Assembly (NCBI RefSeq): GCF_041296385.1
Contig: NC_091013.1
Location: 6,896,001-6,960,000, forward strand
From: Aphelocoma coerulescens
Lineage: Eukaryota; Chordata; Aves; Passeriformes; Corvidae
DNA length: 64,000 bases
Reading direction: 5' to 3'
A program made the translations under genes and the position numbers. The notes beneath the pieces are model-generated. The model saw only the letters and a list, made by a program, of their open reading frames with translations. It did not search any database and had not been told where the DNA came from. Each line of letters begins with the position of its first letter. Within the stretch, counting starts at the first letter, position 1. Shown here in pieces: positions 59,584-64,000 of the stretch.

Positions 59584-61245
59584 AGTATAATCCATCAGGA
59601 ATGTGAAACTTAGAAGGGTTTATAATCTGCAAAATATTAATTTCTCAAAAATTCATGCCAAAATCTTCTACTGGTTATACAGGTTACATTCACCTGACCT
59701 TCCAAAGAGCTCCTGGAGTCCAGAGGAGTCATTACCAAATTGCTGAATAACATTAAAGGTCAGCTTCAGGTTCTCAGCGCTTCAAATATCGCAGCCTTGT
59801 GTACACTGAGCAAACCCACTCTGCAGCAGCTTTTCTATGGATCACTGCATTGGAGTAAAATATTTCACTGCTGCAAAGTTCATGCCCAGCTGCTTTTTTC
59901 TGTATCCATTTTCTCCCACTGAGAATATGGTTTTAGCTTTCCAGACAGGCCAGCTTTTTTCTGATGATGAACAATATATATGTAAGTCTCTTATTGTTTC
60001 TCTGTATTGGTTAAATTGGATGCTAAACTTTAGCCCCAAAGAAAAAGTAAATGACTAAGGAGTCGGCTGAGAGACTTCTAGTTTTTGAAATCCTTGAAGT
60101 ACTCCTCTTTTCACCAGTCTGTTTGCATATTTACATGAGATTTGCATTAGCTACAGATAAGAATAACCATTCTAGTCTGTAGGATATCAGCTCTCTGATA
60201 GCACAGCTGGGTGTCAGTGGCAATGTGATGGTTTCTTGGGTAACTTGGTTGTAGATCACTTCAGGATTTCTGATTTTTCACAGAAGCCAGTTTTGCAAAA
60301 CAGGAGGAAGCATTAAAATTCAATTTTTCTGTCTTGCACTGTCTCCTATCCAACACATCTTCATTTGTTGCACAGTGCATGAGGCAGCATGCTACAAAAA
60401 GAAACAGGACACCTATCTGCCTAAAAGAACAGAACAGAATGTTCTTCACAACAAAAGCAACAGAACATGGGTTCTGCATCAGTTCCCTACTGTATGAGGG
60501 AGAGAAAGTTGTGTGATCATGCTAGACATTCAAGTTTAAAATTTTTTTGACTCCCTGTGGTTTGTCACTGTGACCCAGGATGCTCCAACACGTGCTTGCC
60601 TTACGGCCTTGTCCAAAGCCCTCTTGGTTCTTTCAGAAGGTCCCAGTGGAAACAGTGCCAGCACCATGAGATCCAAATGCTCACTGACCCACCCTCTCCC
60701 CTCACAGCTCCAAGCCATAGGAAGGACATTTCCGAGGTGGTCCTATCTCCATAGATGGGGGGCTTCACTCTGTTTCCATGAAATAAAAGATGTGAGGTAG
60801 GAAAGACTTTCACTCTGTATCTGCACATCGCTCATACAGAGTGAAATCCCATGATTTGGGTGGGGTACCAGACACCCTGTTATTGTGGGCACTTACTGTT
60901 ATGTAGAACTGATTTGAAGGCTGTCATGAAGAGCAACTGCTCATCCAGAAAGTTGAGGTGGTTATTAAATCTTTGGAAATTCATCAGCAGAAGTGGAGCA
61001 CACGGAGGTTTGTGGCCAGAGGCTGCTCTGAGACGCACTGGTGCACTGTCATTTATGTCAGTGCAGGAGCTGGGGAAGAACGAGAAGCAGAAGGTGAGGC
61101 TGAAGCCTTCTGAAGAACTGACTGCTCCTGAGATGAAGAGTCACCTTATCTCTAATGTCAGTGCTGTGTGGGGAAGGAAGGTGAGCAGGGAAGGAGAAGA
61201 AAGAGCATGAAGGAGTGAATGTGGAAGGAATGCAAGTAGATAAAA
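59584..61245. other. Unique sequence, no gene seen
   Basis: Frames are 119 codons or fewer (60851-61210, plus), unrecognised. No repeat hallmark apart from the small CR1-like piece that follows. Confidence 0.5.
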
Positions 61246-61272
61246 ATCACAGAATCACAGAATGATGGAGGT
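61246..61272 (-). mobile_element. Tiny CR1 tail relic (possible)
   Basis: Two ATCACAGA octamers followed by ATGATGGAGGT match the reverse complement of a CR1 terminus. Similarity stops after 27 bases. It may be a very short insertion or a chance match. Confidence 0.4.
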
Positions 61273-64000
61273 CAGCTCCCCTTACTTCTACCTCCTTTTC
61301 CACATCAAAATACAAGGTGTTAAAAGAATGAGTGTGTGGACTGAGGGAAAACTCAGGGGTTCACTGAAACAGAGAATGTGTTTCCTCAGACTGAACACAG
61401 AGCAAAGGTGGAGAGCCTTATTGTGCAGGTCGTGCTGTAACTTGCAGTCAGGGAGTGGAGCAGTCAGTTTCTGCTTTTCTGCTTTTCATTGTGTTTTGGA
61501 GAACAGCAGTGACAACTACATATTAAAAGTCCTGCACTGCACCTCTCTCTTGAGCAAGTTCTGTGTGGATTTTCCCAGAAAAGGGCTCATGTCTCCTCTG
61601 AGGGACAGCTTCCACTAGTATCTTCCTAACTCCATGCTAAAAAATTACATTTGTCCAGAACTCAGGGGGAATCATTCACTGTTGAACCCACACCACTGCT
61701 CCTTGAATTATTTTGGATTCTCTAAAGAGGTTTCAGAGCCAAATATAGACTGGGCTCAGTTCAGCTTAGGCGGTAAATCCGGAGAGGTCACAACTTGGGG
61801 AAGGGTGACAGCTGGCTCCACGCTGAACCACACGTGCTGCTTGTCTCGGGCATGAATTATTGAGCATCTGCTGTGGTGTGACATCCGTCAGGGGAAGGCA
61901 CGCACAGCTTTGTCCTGGCTGCTCCACTCGTGCCTGCCAGGCTCCTCCAAGTCCTGGGGAGGGACTCTTGCCCACAAACTAAGCAGAGCAGGCCCTGTGC
62001 TGATTAACAAACAAGGCTTTTAATTGCCACTTCTCTTGAAGTTCTTAGCAGCAAGAGCAGAGATGGAGGTTTCACAGTGATCCCTGCTCAGGGCCTAATT
62101 GAAGAGCTGATGGAGGATGGCACATGAATGCACTGGATTGCTCCTGTTCAACAACTTGAGAGCCTCTATAGTAACTCATTGGGCTCAAGCTCTGGCTCAG
62201 TGGCTCTTCTGTTTGTTAGGCAGGCAGCACACTGTAACTCTTAGGGAGCTTCCCACACCTTTCAACTGCAGGCTGAATTTTGTCATGCTTTTGTCAGTGT
62301 TTTCAAGGTGAAAAGAAAGGTTTCAGCTATTGCATTTAAAATTCAGATATGCATGTTCATGTAGCCTCGGGCCAGAGACTGCAAAGAATCTGTAAAGTGG
62401 TGAATAGGAGATGGAATCTGTGTTCTCTGATAAAACAGCTCTGTTTTCTTCTTTCACTCTTTGTTTTTTATTTAACAAGGCATGAACATTGCCTCGCACT
62501 GCAACTGCACACTAGAGAGCAGGGCTGCAGAGCTTTGAATCGTAAATGCCGTTTCTTTCTACTCTCCCTGGAGTTCTCTCATTGCTATTTATTTTCATTA
62601 GTAGAAATGAAAACAAATTAAGGCATGCAACACTCGACAGAGTAGGTCTGCAGCAAGCACAACTGCTGGCACCTGGAGCATTTTATAACTCCAGTGGTGT
62701 CCCCACATTTGAACAAAGCCCACCTGACTCAGAAATGTCAGAGGCTGGAAATCCATTTCTTCTCCGGTCATATCATTGTATAAAGTTCTTGATCTCACAG
62801 CTCAGTTCCTGTTTTACCCCCAAAGCCAATTCCCTTCCCAGCCCTCCCCAGAGGTCTGTTTGCTTGCGTGTTCAGGGTTCAGCTTCTCAGCTGGTTCAGC
62901 TGGTTCGCTCCATTTGCTTTAATACCTTTGGGTTTGGTTACGCTCGTTACCAATACACCCAGCTGTATTTGAGTAGCAATTTGTGTTATGAATTATGATA
63001 AGCACTTTGTTTCCGTCCTTTGTGTAACCTTCAAACTTACTGGTGCAACTGTGTGCACATTCCTTAGTCTTGTTTTCCTACCAAGTTCAATTAGTTTTCC
63101 TGGCCAACTCGGTTCCATTTTTACTTATTTAAGAGGTTCTGCAAACACAGGGCATACTTACTTTGGTTACATAAAAGGCCACTTTTCCACATGTCAGCCC
63201 AACTTTTACTGCTGTTTTCTTCCATTTTTGCTAGGATATGTTGCTTCTATTTTTGTGAGTCTTCCTAATTGCCTGGAGAAGAAACTTAAAGCCCAACAAG
63301 ACCAAAGCCAAGTGTTCTGGATCTCCACTGACAGCATGGCATGAAGGATATTGCTCCTGAACCATGCTGGTCGCAGAAAAAATGATCCTCTGAGTCAGGG
63401 AAAACAAAAATTTCACAAAATGAAAGTGAGCATTAAAATATGGGCCTACAAAAATACTGATGTTATTGATAAATCATCTTTCTTATTCTTCCTGTCTAGT
63501 AGGATGGCAAAATGTGTAGATGAATAACTGAGAAAAGGGAATGAAATGTAGGATGTCAGGAAGGTCAGGACACAAAGCTTCAATGTTTTTTCTTTCAAAC
63601 TGTTTTTCTTCCCCCCCAGAAAACCACATCCTCTTCTCAAAATTAAAACCAAAAATATCTTGAAAACTTCCAGCAATCTAGAAAGAAAATTTGGTTTTAA
63701 AACTGAGACTATAAATATCAATTATGTCATATCCTAACATTTCATGAAGTGAAAAAGAAAAGACTGTCTTTTGCAAATACTACTTAAAATATTGCTCAAA
63801 GTAATACTCAAAATGCTGTTCACTTTGAAAACATAAAAAAAAAGACTGAAGCTGCTCATTTTTTTATTACATTAAAACTCTCATCAGCCAAGACTTTCAG
63901 CTGGTGTAACCTACAGCTTCTCTCAGCTGAAGTGTATTTTATAGCAAGAAACTCAACCCCACTGTGAAACACTTAACACAGCAGTTTGTTTCACTGGCAT
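61273..64000. other. Unique sequence, no gene seen
   Basis: Frames reach 150 codons (62546-62998, plus) and 118 codons (61262-61618 and 62988-63344, plus), none recognisable. No RNA gene, transposon or notable repeat was seen up to the window edge. Confidence 0.45.

Overview
The window reads as intergenic or deep-intronic nuclear DNA of a bird, probably a songbird or other neoavian. The evidence is indirect. CR1 retrotransposon fragments recur on both strands, most with 5' truncation and some ending in the CR1 tail of ATTCTRTG-type octamers. There are LTRs of avian endogenous retrovirus type, no SINE-rich mammalian background, and mostly AT-rich sequence with GC-richer patches. I found no exon, tRNA, rRNA or known small RNA that I would defend. 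Every open frame over about 100 codons is a simple-repeat artefact, a retroelement relic, or unrecognisable and within chance expectation for 64 kb.

Layout. 1-5.1 kb: unique sequence with a G-quadruplex motif (818-842), an antisense CR1 tail (1501-1838), a 48-bp tandem duplication beside an A24 run (2419-2548) and a CpG-enriched GC-rich patch (3661-4370). 5.1-6.9 kb: two LTR-like units, one forward (about 5164-5672) and one reverse (about 6362-6899), each with recognisable promoter and polyadenylation motifs. 6.9-25 kb: mostly unique, with an old amniote-type repeat relic (10715-10845), a MIR-like relic (14262-14330), two CR1 3' ends, a GATA-motif hairpin cluster, a T38 run and a 27-bp near-perfect palindrome (24124-24150). 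25.1-26.7 kb: a 434-bp uninterrupted polypurine tract, (GGAGA)n passing into (GGGGA)n, abutting a decayed CR1 reverse transcriptase. 26.7-38.9 kb: unique sequence, plus a strand-biased tract with 123 bp of only G and T (35775-35897). 38.9-43.0 kb: a CR1 tail, an ancient antisense CR1 with recognisable RT-region homology (40433-41860) and a solo LTR with a matching 6-bp target duplication (42143-43010). 43-64 kb: largely unique, with short CR1 relics, a possible LTR, a tandem duplication and an AT microsatellite.

The most informative element is the solo LTR at 42143-43010. Its U5 region holds about five copies of a 60-bp unit, and the forward LTR near 5.2 kb carries one related copy of the same unit, so the two LTRs appear to be relatives that differ by a U5 expansion. 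Nothing here looks like an undescribed multigene system. The interest lies in repeat structure, DNA secondary-structure potential and layered insertion history. All family names come from reading and remembered consensus sequences, not from a database search.
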